Origin: Quercus robur
Lineage: Eukaryota > Streptophyta > Magnoliopsida > Fagales > Fagaceae
Length of the DNA stretch: 64,000 nucleotides
Direction of reading: 5' to 3'
Assembly: GCF_932294415.1 (NCBI RefSeq)
Contig: NC_065539.1
Span: forward strand, 52,781,501 to 52,845,500
Each line of letters begins with the position of its first letter. Position 1 is the first letter of the stretch. The position numbers and the translations under genes are program-made. This document shows positions 47,561 to 57,585 of this stretch, one piece after another. The notes below the pieces were generated by a model. It made no database searches and was not told the DNA's origin. It worked only from the letters and a program-made list of their open reading frames with translations.

Positions 47561-48668
47561 TTTCGAGATGTGAAAAACACAAACATGAATGCAATCCAAC
47601 ATGCAACTCAACCAACGATCCAATCAATATATTAAGCTCTTAAAATCATCTCTTAAATGAAAATTTTAGCACATGGATCTCCACAAACACACACACACAC
47701 ACTAAACAAGTCTAACCAATTTTATATTTCAAAAACGAGTTTAGACAGTTTAGTGGGCATACATTAATACATGTAAAATCTCGTGATGGCCAAATCACAT
47801 TGTACCTGCACATGTATCAAGAATAGCAAAGAATATTGCGTGTTGTGTGTGAAAAACATCGCTAGATTGCATAAGTGTATACATGTTATGACGATTTGAG
47901 ATATGAGAAAATCACTTAACTCACACACAATCATAACTGCTTGATGGGGGCTATCACCTTTGAGGTACATCTTATAACTCCCACATCTCCTAGAATACAC
48001 GCTTGCAAACATATTTAAAACATTTTTTATCTTTTTACTTTTGATTTTCTTTGCATATTTTTCTTTTAAACATATCATGCGTGGGCTTATTAGAGAGAGA
48101 AAAGAAATACCCAATGATAATTGACATTCAAATTTTGCTATGCCTAAGCACACAAATGTCATTGACACTGTACTTTTGCTATGCCGAAGCATACATGTGT
48201 CTTATTATGATTGGCGGGCAACAGTGGTGAGATGGTTATTTATGCCTTTCTCTCAGGATTTTTTAGTCATTCCCGTCAAAAAGAGTGATATGCATGTTAA
48301 GTTTAAGAGACAACTTAATCGTACTCATCACAAACACGAGCCACAAAACTCACTTGCTTAGTTGTGCATAGAGATGCTCATCTAAGTTACAAATGATACA
48401 AAGTTTAGAAGACTTTGTTTCCATGGCCAACTAAGGTACACAAGTACCAATGTACAAAACACACACTGTTTTTGTATTTTTTTGATTTTTCAATTTTTTT
48501 TTTTATTTTTATAAAGAAAAACAAAACAAGGCAAAAACTGAAAAATAACCAAACAAAAACATGTTAAACAAACAAAGCATAAAAACTAGACTGACTCAAA
48601 ACATGAAAGCAAAACACAAGTAATGCACACACACAAAAAACATGAAGAGAGAGAGAAAAGTGATAAAA

Positions 48669-49937
48669 TCACTTGGAGCCCTTTTCCTTCCACACCTTGG
48701 AAGCACCTTTTCGTCTAGCAAACCCTTGAACCGGCGGTGAAGGGGAAGAATTAAACCCATTCAAGTTCAAAAGGAACATGAGGGCTTTGAGAAGATCTCC
48801 AAGAGGAGCAAGAGAGGATTGAAGCTGATTCTGGTTCCCAGATGCTATCATGTCGTTGCTCTGTTGAGTGGCAAGCCACTTGTAGCAATTTGGTCGAGTA
48901 TGACTGGCAGCTCCACAATAATGACAGAGATGCTGCTTCTTTTGTTTAGACTTTTGAGAGTTAGCCTTCTTAGCCCTAGGGTTTTTAACATCTTTCATCT
49001 CAAGCTTAGGGGGTGCTCCTAAGATAGATTTTACCTTGTCTAAGTTCTCACTAGCTAATTCAGTTTTAATCTCATTGTTCTCAGTTTTAACATTATTAGT
49101 AAGAGGAACAAAAACAGTGGTACTAGAAGAAGCAGTATTAAAGGAAGAAAGACCATACCCTAAACCTATTCGATCTAAAGCAGATTTCTGAATACTCAGC
49201 ATCTCATCTAGCTTCGTGCTTGAAGTTCTCTCCAATTGAGCTCTGACTTGAAACAGCTTCGCTTCAAGCTTCTTGGTCTTCTCAGCCAAGAAATTGTTCT
49301 CGAATCTCAGTGCTCCAATAGTCTGATTGGCTTCATCAAATTTTGTGGAAAGCTCCTCACGATCAAGTTCCACATCACTGAGCTTCTTAGTGGTTAGCCT
49401 ATATAATTTCTCATGTTTCTCGGAAAGTTTATACAGCTTCTCATAGGCTATATGGATGTCATCTTGATCATCCATCTTCTCAAACTTAGATTCCACCAGT
49501 TCCTCTTCTTCAACTACATCTTCAACAATCCCATCAGTAGGATTGACTGTGGCTGTGAAGGCATTTAAGATTCCGTCATCCTCATTATCGAAATCATCCT
49601 CAGGCTCAGTGTCGCTCAAGGTAACAACAAGTGCCTTACTCTTCTCAATGCTCTTGAGGTATATAGGACACGCATACTTCATGTGACCGAAGCCTTGACA
49701 CCCAAAGCACTTAGGTCCTGAGGGAACAGTGTACTGACCACCTTCCTTAGCATCCTTCTTCCCTTTGTCTTGGCCTTTAAATTGAGAAGAATTGGATTGC
49801 CTGCGATCCTTATTGAAACCCTTTCCATTACCGTTCTTCATGAACTTCTTGAATTGCCTGGTGATGTAGGACTTCATCTTGGAATCTTCATCATCAGAAG
49901 ATTCATCTGTTTCACTGCTCTTAGCCTTCAGTGCCAT
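48669..49937 (-). CDS. Gag-like protein with CCHC knuckles (fossil element)
   Basis: A frame of 422 residues. It opens with an acidic, serine-rich stretch, then a basic region (KKFMKNGNGKGFNKDRR), a first knuckle CFGCQGFGHMKYACP, an acidic linker, a heptad-rich coiled-coil region (about residues 150-260) and a second knuckle CHYCGAASHTRPNCYKW near residue 350. It lies just after the UBN2 part at 50012-50569 and probably represents the nucleocapsid end of the same Gag. Confidence 0.8.
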   Translation of the reverse strand: MALKAKSSETDESSDDEDSKMKSYITRQFKKFMKNGNGKGFNKDRRQSNSSQFKGQDKGKKDAKEGGQYTVPSGPKCFGCQGFGHMKYACPIYLKSIEKSKALVVTLSDTEPEDDFDNEDDGILNAFTATVNPTDGIVEDVVEEEELVESKFEKMDDQDDIHIAYEKLYKLSEKHEKLYRLTTKKLSDVELDREELSTKFDEANQTIGALRFENNFLAEKTKKLEAKLFQVRAQLERTSSTKLDEMLSIQKSALDRIGLGYGLSSFNTASSSTTVFVPLTNNVKTENNEIKTELASENLDKVKSILGAPPKLEMKDVKNPRAKKANSQKSKQKKQHLCHYCGAASHTRPNCYKWLATQQSNDMIASGNQNQLQSSLAPLGDLLKALMFLLNLNGFNSSPSPPVQGFARRKGASKVWKEKGSK

Positions 49938-50011
49938 ACTCTTGCTTTTACCCGACTTGCCTATTCATGTCAACCCTAGCTCGTAGGTCTGCAAGTTTCC
50001 AACCAACTCAG

Positions 50012-50569
50012 TCAGAGGAATCTTGTCAATATCCTTTGATTCTCTATTGCCGTAAACTTGGCGTGAAATCTCTCAGGCAGAGATCTGAGCACTTTCCTCA
50101 CAATCTTGGGTTCAGGAATGGTTTCCCCAAGATTGAAGGCTGAGTTCACTATGTCCTTTAGCTTGGCATAGAACTCATCGGAGGACTCATCCTCCTCCAT
50201 CTTTATCTCTTCAAAGCTTGTAGTGAGCCTCTGAAACTTTGAGTCTTTGACAACCTTTGTATCCTCATAGGTTGTCTGGAGAATGGTCCAAGCCTCCTTA
50301 GTAGTTTCAGTGGAGGATATCTTATTGAACTCCTCATTGGTGACAGCACTGAACAATGCATTCAAAGCTCTGCTGTTGAAGTTTTCCGCCTTAATCTTGG
50401 TATCATCCCAGTCGGCTGGTGCTTCTGTAGGCTTAGTCCAGCCTAACTGCACAGCTTGCCACACTTTCTCATCTAAAGACTGCAAGAAAGCTCTCATGCG
50501 TACTTTCCAGTATGCATAGTTAGTTCCATCAAACAAAGGAGGTATGATTAATGACTGTCCTCTATCCAT
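50012..50569 (-). CDS. UBN2-type copia Gag, N-terminal part (fossil element)
   Basis: About 185 residues beginning MDRGQSLIIPPLFDGTNYAY, the standard start of plant copia Gag. Typical words follow: WKVRMRAFLQSLDEKVWQAV, AWTILQTTYEDT, KDSKFQRLTTSFEEIKMEED and RKVLRSLPERFHAKFTAIE. It begins about 70 bp from the primer-binding site. The other two related elements in the window lack this domain. Confidence 0.88.
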   Translation of the reverse strand: MDRGQSLIIPPLFDGTNYAYWKVRMRAFLQSLDEKVWQAVQLGWTKPTEAPADWDDTKIKAENFNSRALNALFSAVTNEEFNKISSTETTKEAWTILQTTYEDTKVVKDSKFQRLTTSFEEIKMEEDESSDEFYAKLKDIVNSAFNLGETIPEPKIVRKVLRSLPERFHAKFTAIENQRILTRFL

Positions 50570-51040
50570 GACAAACAGGGATCAATGGATCAACATAGCA
50601 AAGATTAAACCCTAATCAGAATATGCCCGCTCTAATACCACTTGATAGGCCACAAACTAAATGACCCCTTCTGATAGAAATTAATTAATTAATTAGCCAA
50701 GTTATTAATTAATCAATTTAACATGCAAACGTGTGGTAGCACAAACAAATCACCAATAAACTAATAATGCAGCGGAAAATAAATAACACGGTGATTTGTT
50801 TACGAATGGGGAAAACCTAACGGCAAAAACCCTACTGGGTGATTTTCAGGTCACCACTCCTGAAACTTCACTATTATCACAACAAACGGTTACAAGTAAA
50901 GGAATCCAAGTACCTTACCAACCTACAGTTGAACCCTTACCCCAATACCCAATTGAACTTGTTCTGTAGTGACAGTTCCCCTTTCTGATGCACGACTCCC
51001 AGTACGTGACTAACCAATTGTGCGGATCCCAGTACGCGTT

Positions 51041-51044
<4 letters not shown>

Positions 51045-51087
<43 letters not shown>
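51045..51087. repeat. TA microsatellite at the LTR break
   Basis: About twenty TA units directly after the point where the 5' LTR of the element 43964-51038 is lost. Confidence 0.9.
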
Positions 51088-51088
<1 letters not shown>

Positions 51089-51381
51089 TAATCTTCTAAA
51101 AAAACACCTAAAATTCAGAGATGTTCTCCATAATAATGATAGGAATGAGATGTTTTTTCAAACTAAATTCACAGAAGTGCTCCTTAAAAAATTTGAAAAA
51201 TATAACCAAAAATTAATTTTAAAAATTTACATGGTAATTGATTTCTATGAAGTCAAGTACCATTAAAAAAAAAAAAAAACACCTACTTGGTTTAGTCATT
51301 TTAAAAAATCAATAGTCGTTTAACATGCCATCTCTCTCCTTCTAATACTAGCATCCATTTTTAATACTACTCACTAATCTC

Positions 51382-51384
<3 letters not shown>
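51088..51384. other. Short unannotated stretch
   Basis: AT-rich, no gene or known element recognised. Confidence 0.4.

Positions 51385-51436
<52 letters not shown>
51385..51436. repeat. CT microsatellite
   Basis: About 26 CT units, directly before the CDC73-like start codon; CT runs are common in plant 5' untranslated regions. Confidence 0.9.
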
Positions 51437-51439
<3 letters not shown>

Positions 51440-51535
51440 ATGGATCCACTCTCGGTGGTCCGCGACTACACGATCCAAAACGAGCTGGATCAAATCGTCA
51501 GGTACAACGACGAGTTCCAGTTTGGGTTACTCTAG
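51440..51535 (+). pseudogene. Fragment of a CDC73-like gene (first codons)
   Basis: The frame MDPLSVVRDYTIQNELDQIV followed by RYNDEFQFG matches the N-terminus of plant CDC73 (a subunit of the Paf1 transcription complex), which starts MDPLS and contains an R-x-NDEFxFG-like segment. After FG the frame gives two residues and a stop, and these already belong to the U2-type flank, whose match begins at about 51523. Only about 29 codons of a protein of several hundred remain. With the CT run it probably preserves a piece of leader plus exon 1. It is a displaced fragment with no visible function. Confidence 0.72.
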
Positions 51536-51900
51536 TACCAATCAACTACACGCCAACTATAGATGAAGTCAAAAAATCTAAAGATTTACTAGAAGACATG
51601 ACCATAAGAAAATATCTTGTTGTATTGCGTATCAAGTCAGAAAATCTAAAGATTTACTAAAAGACATGACCATAAGAAAATATCTTGATGTGCTGTATGA
51701 CTTATGTTTACTAGCAGATGACATTTCTTTGCGATCATAACAAGAATTTCACAATCTCATTAACCAAATGGAGAGATAGGATCCGCATGCGTGAAGCTTG
51801 GTGGATCCTTGTAAACAGTATGGCTCCCACGAATTAAAATAGTTGTACATATCCATGCATTATTGGGACACCTATTCATGTATTATTGTACTATGAGACT
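51523..51900. repeat. Old copy of the U2 upstream flank
   Basis: The sequence from GTACCAATCAACTACACGCC onwards is a diverged copy of 56510-56870. It contains an internal direct duplication of about 67 bp (word TCTAAAGATTTACTA twice). No U2 body follows. Confidence 0.65.
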
Positions 51901-52483
51901 TCTATTGTACAAGTTAAATGAAGCAACAAGAACTACCGAGTTATACCAAAACACAAGTTTTATTAATTCAACATGATAAAGGCAACTAGGCAAGACTGTC
52001 AACGATTGCTCTTTCACTCCACACTCTTCCTCTTTTCTTTTTTTTGAGCAAACACTCTTCCTCTTTTATATAATACTAGGAATGGCTCTGATTAGTCTTC
52101 TTGCACGAACAAACTGGTACAATAATGCTACCCGTTACAACCAGGCTTCACATGGTGAGTACAATAATTGGCTGACACTTCACATAACTGTTCGTGGATC
52201 ATTTGACATGGTTGGATGCTGCACATATCAGACGGTTAACAACAAATTAAATTTCAAATACTTGAGCACTAATCAATCAGCATTAACACACAAAGATACC
52301 AGAGTCAAAATCAGCTCTACCTTTATTCTACACTATTAATTCAGCTGTGATTAACATACAGAAAGCAACTGACTGCAGCTTAATGGCTTAGAAAACATAG
52401 AGAAACCTTAATGGCTTTAGAAAACATACAGAAGATTTGGGTCATCCACATAAATTAAGCAAACATGTGAAGCTTCGTACTAG
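51901..52483. repeat. Old copy of the GNAT 5' flank, opposite to the right arm
   Basis: From about 51905 to 52345 this resembles 9540-10290 in the same orientation, that is, the promoter side of a minus-strand GNAT that is no longer here. It meets the right arm, in which the same flank runs the other way, so the junction near 52.4 kb is roughly palindromic. Confidence 0.65.
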
Positions 52484-52731
52484 AATTTATCTGTCCTGAA
52501 AACTTGATTTTCCTGTTGGTGTTGCTGATTGAAGCTCTGTCATTGATGCGACATGCTTTACTTTTAGCTTCAAAGAGTGGAGTGAAGGTAAAGCTGATTT
52601 TGTCCCTGGTTAATATCTTTTGTGTGTTCATGCTGATTGATCAGTGCTCAAATAATTGCAATTTAATTTATTGTGGGAATTTAGTCGACCACTTGATGAG
52701 TGTAGCACTAGCATCCCCACTAAAAATATAG

Positions 52732-53514
52732 GTGGATATATTACCACATTGAAAATTTAAAGATGTCAAATGATCCAATATTTTCCATGCAGAGTGTATT
52801 TGTGTCCTTTAGAGTCTTGTGAAAGTAAAGTCCTACAAAATAAACACCTGAAATTAGTAGGACATCTATGTTATGTTTGGATTGTACTAATTCTGATCCT
52901 TCTAATTTAAAAACTGACTTTTTAAGCATAATAAACAGCTTGGAAGATGACTCATTAGACGAACTCCAACCAATTGTACAGATATTCCTACTTTGTCACT
53001 AAAGGGCAAAGCTTGGGTCTAGTACACTGGACCCAACACAATATGAACACATGGTAAATTTTAATCATGTATCTGCATTATATTGGATTTAGTGCACTAT
53101 CTGTATCCGCCACTAAAAGCATCTGAGTTGTGTGAAGTGTCTGCCAATTATTGTACTAGCCATGTGAAGTGTCATTGTAATGAGTAGAATTATTGTACTA
53201 GTTTGTGCACACAAGAAGATCTTCAGAGCCTTTGCTAGAATTATAAAAGGGTACGAGTATGAAGTGAACAAGCAAAACATATGCAGTCTGCTTCCTTTGT
53301 TATGTTAAACATGTTTGAATTAATAAATTTTGTGTGTTTTGGTTCCCTAGTTTTTGTTGCTTCTTTTAACTTGTAGTTCTATTGCTTGATCCTTATAAGT
53401 TATAACCTATTCTTTTCTATATATTTATTCTCTCTTTTTCCCCCCTAAATATTTAGCAATCACTTTAGTGTTTGGTGTTAGCTACAGGCCCAAGATATTA
53501 GAGAGATTAATAAG
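52732..53514. other. GNAT 5' flank with TATA box, right arm
   Basis: Non-coding; includes TATAAAAG at 53242-53249 on the plus strand, the mirror of 9650-9657. Confidence 0.5.
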
Positions 53515-54021
53515 ATGGAAATCAAACTACGCCCCTACCAATTATCTGATGTGGATGACTTCATGGAATGGGCATGCGATGATCAAGTCATACGCACGAG
53601 CAGACTAAGGTACTACACTTCAAGAGAAGATGCACTTGATTATCTTAGGGAAGTTGCCATTCCTCACCCATGGTACCGGGCCATATGCTTGGAGGACCGT
53701 CCAATTGGATTCATATGTGTCAAACCAGGGTTTGACTATGAGATATGTAGAGGGCAAATCAGCTATGCTCTTGGATCAAAGTATTGGAACAAAGGTATAA
53801 CCACAGAGGCAGTGAAATTGGTTATTTCTAGTGTGTTTGAAGAGTTTTCAAATATGGAGAGATTGGAAGGCTTTGCTAATGTGGAAATTAAGGCCTCACA
53901 AAGAGTTTTGGAAAAGGCTGGGTTTCAAAAGGAAGGTGTACTTAGGAAATATGTCATTGTCCATGGGAAGACTATTGATGTTATTATGTATAGCTTTTTA
54001 AAAACTGATCAAACTAATTGA
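53515..54021 (+). CDS. GNAT-family N-acetyltransferase (RimJ/RimL type), intact second copy
   Basis: This 168-residue frame is the inverted-arm partner of 8878-9384. It keeps the LRPYQLSDVDDF opening, the HPWYRAICLEDRPIGFI strand, the acetyl-CoA loop YALGSKYWNKGITTEA and the ASQRVLEKAGFQKEG core. I count seven base differences from the left copy; five change the protein (Ser to Phe and Cys to Tyr in the segment KPGFDYE, then Pro to Ser, Val to Phe and Asp to Asn in the stretch EEFSNMERLEGFANVE) and two are silent. None hits the acetyl-CoA loop. The high share of coding changes hints at relaxed constraint on at least one copy. The single-exon start aligns with the paralogues. Confidence 0.9.
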   Translation: MEIKLRPYQLSDVDDFMEWACDDQVIRTSRLRYYTSREDALDYLREVAIPHPWYRAICLEDRPIGFICVKPGFDYEICRGQISYALGSKYWNKGITTEAVKLVISSVFEEFSNMERLEGFANVEIKASQRVLEKAGFQKEGVLRKYVIVHGKTIDVIMYSFLKTDQTN

Positions 54022-55688
54022 AGAATTGCGAGAAAATCCTTCACAACGCTTGGAGCAAAACTCGTGTCCTTAGGCCATGATTGAAGCTGCTATTTAGGCA
54101 AATTCCTTTGTTTAGGTCCTAAAATTTGTGTTTTTGCCTTTTTTAACACTTTATTTTTTAAAATTTCCATTGTAACTTTTAAATTAAAGTCAGAATAATG
54201 TCTTGTCTATTATGGGACATCTCCTAGAAATATTAGTATTTAGTTTTGCAATTATCTCATTTTGCCACCTAATTATGTGTTTAACACAAATTAGGATTTT
54301 TGGTGTGTTTTCCTAGCTATCCCAAGGTTTATTTTACTATTTAAACACATTGTAGCCTACAAGGCAATTCAAACTTTTGTCTCTTTATTTCCTGGTAGAC
54401 TTCAGACTAATCTCCTCTTGTGTATTCAAAGAACCCTCATGGATTCAAGTGTTCTGCTTCTTCTTGTGGCTTTCGTCCAAATTAATAGGTAACCTCATGC
54501 TACTATAATAGTTTCCTTAGTCGATTACTTTACCATGTCAAGAAGTTTTGGTGACAACCAATGCGAAAAATGAGTAAATTAAATGACTATACATGCTAAT
54601 GTCTTTGGTGCAAGTTATGAGACCATATGCACTAATTGTGGTTATTTTTATGGGATTATACACCCTAAGAAAATAGTCTAAACCCCCCACATTAACGAAA
54701 AAAATGCTTCCCATTGTGTGCACAAGTATCGATCTCTCCATGTGATTTGAAGAAAAATTAACGTATTTGCTATTATAGAAAATGTCGTGGTTGAATGTTG
54801 AAACAAAAATAAAATAGGATTCTTCACACAAAACACACAAGATTCAGAGCAAGAAAAAATGAGAGTGGAATAGATTGTTTTGGCAACAAAGAGTATTTTC
54901 ACAATGAAACTTATGTGTGATAATTTATGCATTTTAGACTGCTTTGGGCTATTTGAAAACCCACACATTCTTAACATTTAATTTGTTTTAGTTCCTAAAG
55001 TTTAGAATTTAACCTTATCACTTGAAATTAGTAGGACATCTATGTTATATTTGGAATGTACTAATTCTGATCCATAAAACTTAAAATTTGACTTTTGTAT
55101 TGTTGTTGAGGAATATCATAATAAACAACTTCGAAGATGACTCAATAAATGAATTCTAACTAATGGTAGAGAGATTCCTACTTTGTCACTGAAGGGCAAA
55201 GCTTGAGTCCAGTGCACTGAATCTAAAACAATACGGACACATGCCAAATTTTAGACACAGTATTTGTATCGTATGGGTCTAATGCTCTAGTGCACTAGAT
55301 GCAAGTTGTGTCTATCACTAAAAAGAGTTGTGTGAAGTGTCGGCCAATTATAGTACAAGTCATGTGATGTGTGGTTGTAATGGGTAACATTATTGTACTG
55401 GTTTGTGCGTACAAGAAGATCTTCAAAGCCTTTGAGTATCATAAAAGAATATGAGTTTGAAGTGAAAGAGCAGAACATAGGCTCTCTTTTTCCTTAATTA
55501 TGTTAAACATGTTTGAAGCTATAATTTTTGTGTTTTGTTCCCAAATTCATGTCACTCCTCGTAACTTGTAGTTCTAATTCTTGGTCTTCAAAAGTTATAA
55601 CCTATTCTTTTCTACCTAAATATTTAGCAATCATTTTAGTGTTTCGGTGTTAGCTACAAGAACAATGCATAAAGATTAATATAATCAG
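54022..55688. other. Non-coding sequence between GNAT copies, right arm
   Basis: Mirror of 7231-8877. The open frame seen there is broken here, which argues that it was not coding. No gene recognised. Confidence 0.5.
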
Positions 55689-55934
55689 ATGGAAATCAAA
55701 CTACACCCCTATCAATTTTCTGATGTGGATGGATTCGTGGAATTGGCATTCAACGATCAAGTCATTTGCATGAGCAGACTAAGGTGCTACACTTCAAGAG
55801 AAGATGCACTTGATTATCTTAAGGAAGTTGCAAATCCTCACTCATGGTACAGAGCCATATGGGTAGAGGTGGTATTATGGTCACTACTAATATGGGTAGA
55901 GGAGGTATTGTTTACTTTTATTTTTATTTTATAA
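55689..55934 (+). pseudogene. Truncated GNAT acetyltransferase copy, right arm
   Basis: Starts MEIKLHPYQFSDVDGFVELA and leaves the family after HSWYRAIW, as its partner at 6985-7230 does. It keeps only the N-terminal third, with no acetyl-CoA-binding loop. The shared truncation point shows that the break is older than the inverted duplication. Confidence 0.85.
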
Positions 55935-57190
55935 TTTCGTAGTAAAGGCCCTAGAGGGAGGGATAAATTAAACCTTAAATGTTTCTATTGGAAATAACAG
56001 AAAGTATTAGTTGAATTACAAAACTTTTATAATTTTGTTTATACTACCTCCATTGGTTGGATATCTACAACATTTATATATACAATAATTCATGGGCATC
56101 TATATCATTTTACAGAGTACGATATGGTTGGCACCTTGCTATTAATTATTCCATTTTTAGCAAATTATTCTTCCTTTTTCTTTAAGAACCAAATTTGATA
56201 TGGCTGGAAGAATTTTTACCTCTTTTTCTCCATCATGCTATACTAGTGGCCATGTCTTCAATTGATTTGTTGGTAAAGCTTGAAAAATCAATTGGTTAAT
56301 AATTCCCCATTCTTAATCTTCAATGGCTATTGATTTCAATAATCCTTTGTGAAGATTGATATATTTGTGTCTTCAAAGCAAGTGGGATTTTGCTTTCTCA
56401 AATAATACGATTCTTTTGTTTTTTTCAAAATTTAGATTTAAAATTTCAATTTCTAGAAGATAAAAAATATTGACAAATTATTATTATTATTATTATTATT
56501 TTTTTTTTTTTATGGTACTCAAATACCAATCAACTACATGTCTAACTAAAAATCAGAGTAAAAAAAGTTGAAGATTTGACATGACCACAGGAAAAACTCT
56601 TGATGTGTCGTATCTCGTATGACTTATTTTTAATGGCAAATGAAATAGAAGTTTTATCTCTTTGTCATCTTTAGACAAAAAAGAATATTACAAACTCATC
56701 AACCAAATGGAGGAATGAGATTTGCACATGTGAAACTTGGTGGACCATTGTAACAGCAAGGTGCTAGCCAAATCATACAATGTGAAAAAATACAGATGCC
56801 CATGAATAATTGGGACACCTATATAGATATTCTTTCGTTCCATTTCTCCTCCTATAAAAGGAGTGTAATTCTTTTGTAAGAACCCAATGAATGCAAGAAG
56901 CAGTCTTCTTCCATATTTCCATGTCTTTATCTTTGTGTTTGTGTTACTGATATCAAAGCCTACTACCCATTTAAATAATAAAAATCTAAATCTACTATTT
57001 TTGAGTAAGTAAATAAGTGAGATGCAGTCTATCTACTATCCCTGAGAGTTTGTAAGGTAGTTTGTATTACATTTTAAGTAATGGTTCTTCGCCTGCAAAT
57101 AATAGCATACGCTAAGACACCTTCCTGGTTAAGTGCATAAGAGAGATACATTGAATATGTGCATCCACTCTTGCTGGTTTCAAATGCTGA
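55935..57190. other. U2 upstream flank, right arm
   Basis: Non-coding mirror of 5730-6984, with a TTA microsatellite near 56483-56501 that differs in length from its partner. Confidence 0.55.
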
Positions 57191-57240
57191 GTCCCACATT
57201 GTGTAAGAGAGAGAAGGAATAAACAAAGCCGAGGTATAAA
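57191..57240 (+). promoter_or_regulatory. USE and TATA box of the right-arm U2
   Basis: GTCCCACATTG (57191-57201) and TATAAA (57235-57240), with 33 bp between them; TATA is 32 bases before the U2 start. Confidence 0.88.
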
Positions 57241-57266
57241 AGAGAAAATCAGAAGATGGGCAAATC

Positions 57267-57461
57267 ATACCTTTCTCGGCCTTTTGGCTAAGATCAAGTG
57301 TAGTATCTGTTCTTATCAGTTTAATATCTGATATGTGGGTCATAGGCCCACACGATATTAAATTTATTTCTTGAGGGGAAGAGCCCACCACAGTAGCTTG
57401 CTGCTGGGGCTCTTAAGCGTCGCCCATGCGTTGCACTATTGCTCGGGCCTGGCGCACCCCA
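57267..57461 (+). ncRNA. U2: U2 spliceosomal snRNA gene, right arm
   Basis: A 195-nt plus-strand U2 nearly identical to copy 1. The only body difference I noticed is in the stem IIb loop (GTCATAGGCC against GTCATCGGCC). The 5' end, GTAGTA and ATTTCTTG Sm site are kept. The promoter elements are intact. The 3' box reads AATCTAA instead of AGTCTAA, which breaks the consensus at its G, though an AGTTCGAA follows a few bases later. It is likely expressible, with possibly weaker 3'-end formation. The Helitron inserted 110 bp downstream of its end. Confidence 0.92.
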
Positions 57462-57585
57462 TCCAATTCTAATCTAAAAGTTCGAATTTGATTGAAGCAT
57501 CACAACTTCACAAGTTTGTTTTCCTCTGTGCGGGTTTGATGTCCATTAAGTTCTAGTTTGTTTGGTGTAATCTATATATATGTAT

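Larger units (their letters stand above)
43964..51038 (-). mobile_element. Non-autonomous LTR retrotransposon, family A, one LTR cut short
   Basis: The left-hand (3') LTR is complete (43964-44959). The right-hand (5') LTR begins at 50643 and stops at 51038, where it runs into a TA microsatellite, so only about 396 bp remain and no target duplication is seen. On the minus strand AGTGGTATTAGAGCGGG next to the 5' LTR is the primer-binding site, and AAAGGGGGAGA lies before the 3' LTR. Parts in minus order: UBN2-type gag (50569-50012), CCHC gag-like frame (49937-48669), spacer with CG-word cluster (47560-47270), and extra reading frame (46894-45779, with acidic end 45748-45521). No pol was found. 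A fossil by its missing LTR portion. Confidence 0.9.

Noticed and set aside
54022-54500. Possible solo LTR or TRIM directly after the GNAT stop
   Set aside because: A TATTTAAACAC-like box and LTR-like composition are suggestive, but no terminal TG/CA pair with a target duplication could be found; it may simply be the gene's 3' flank.
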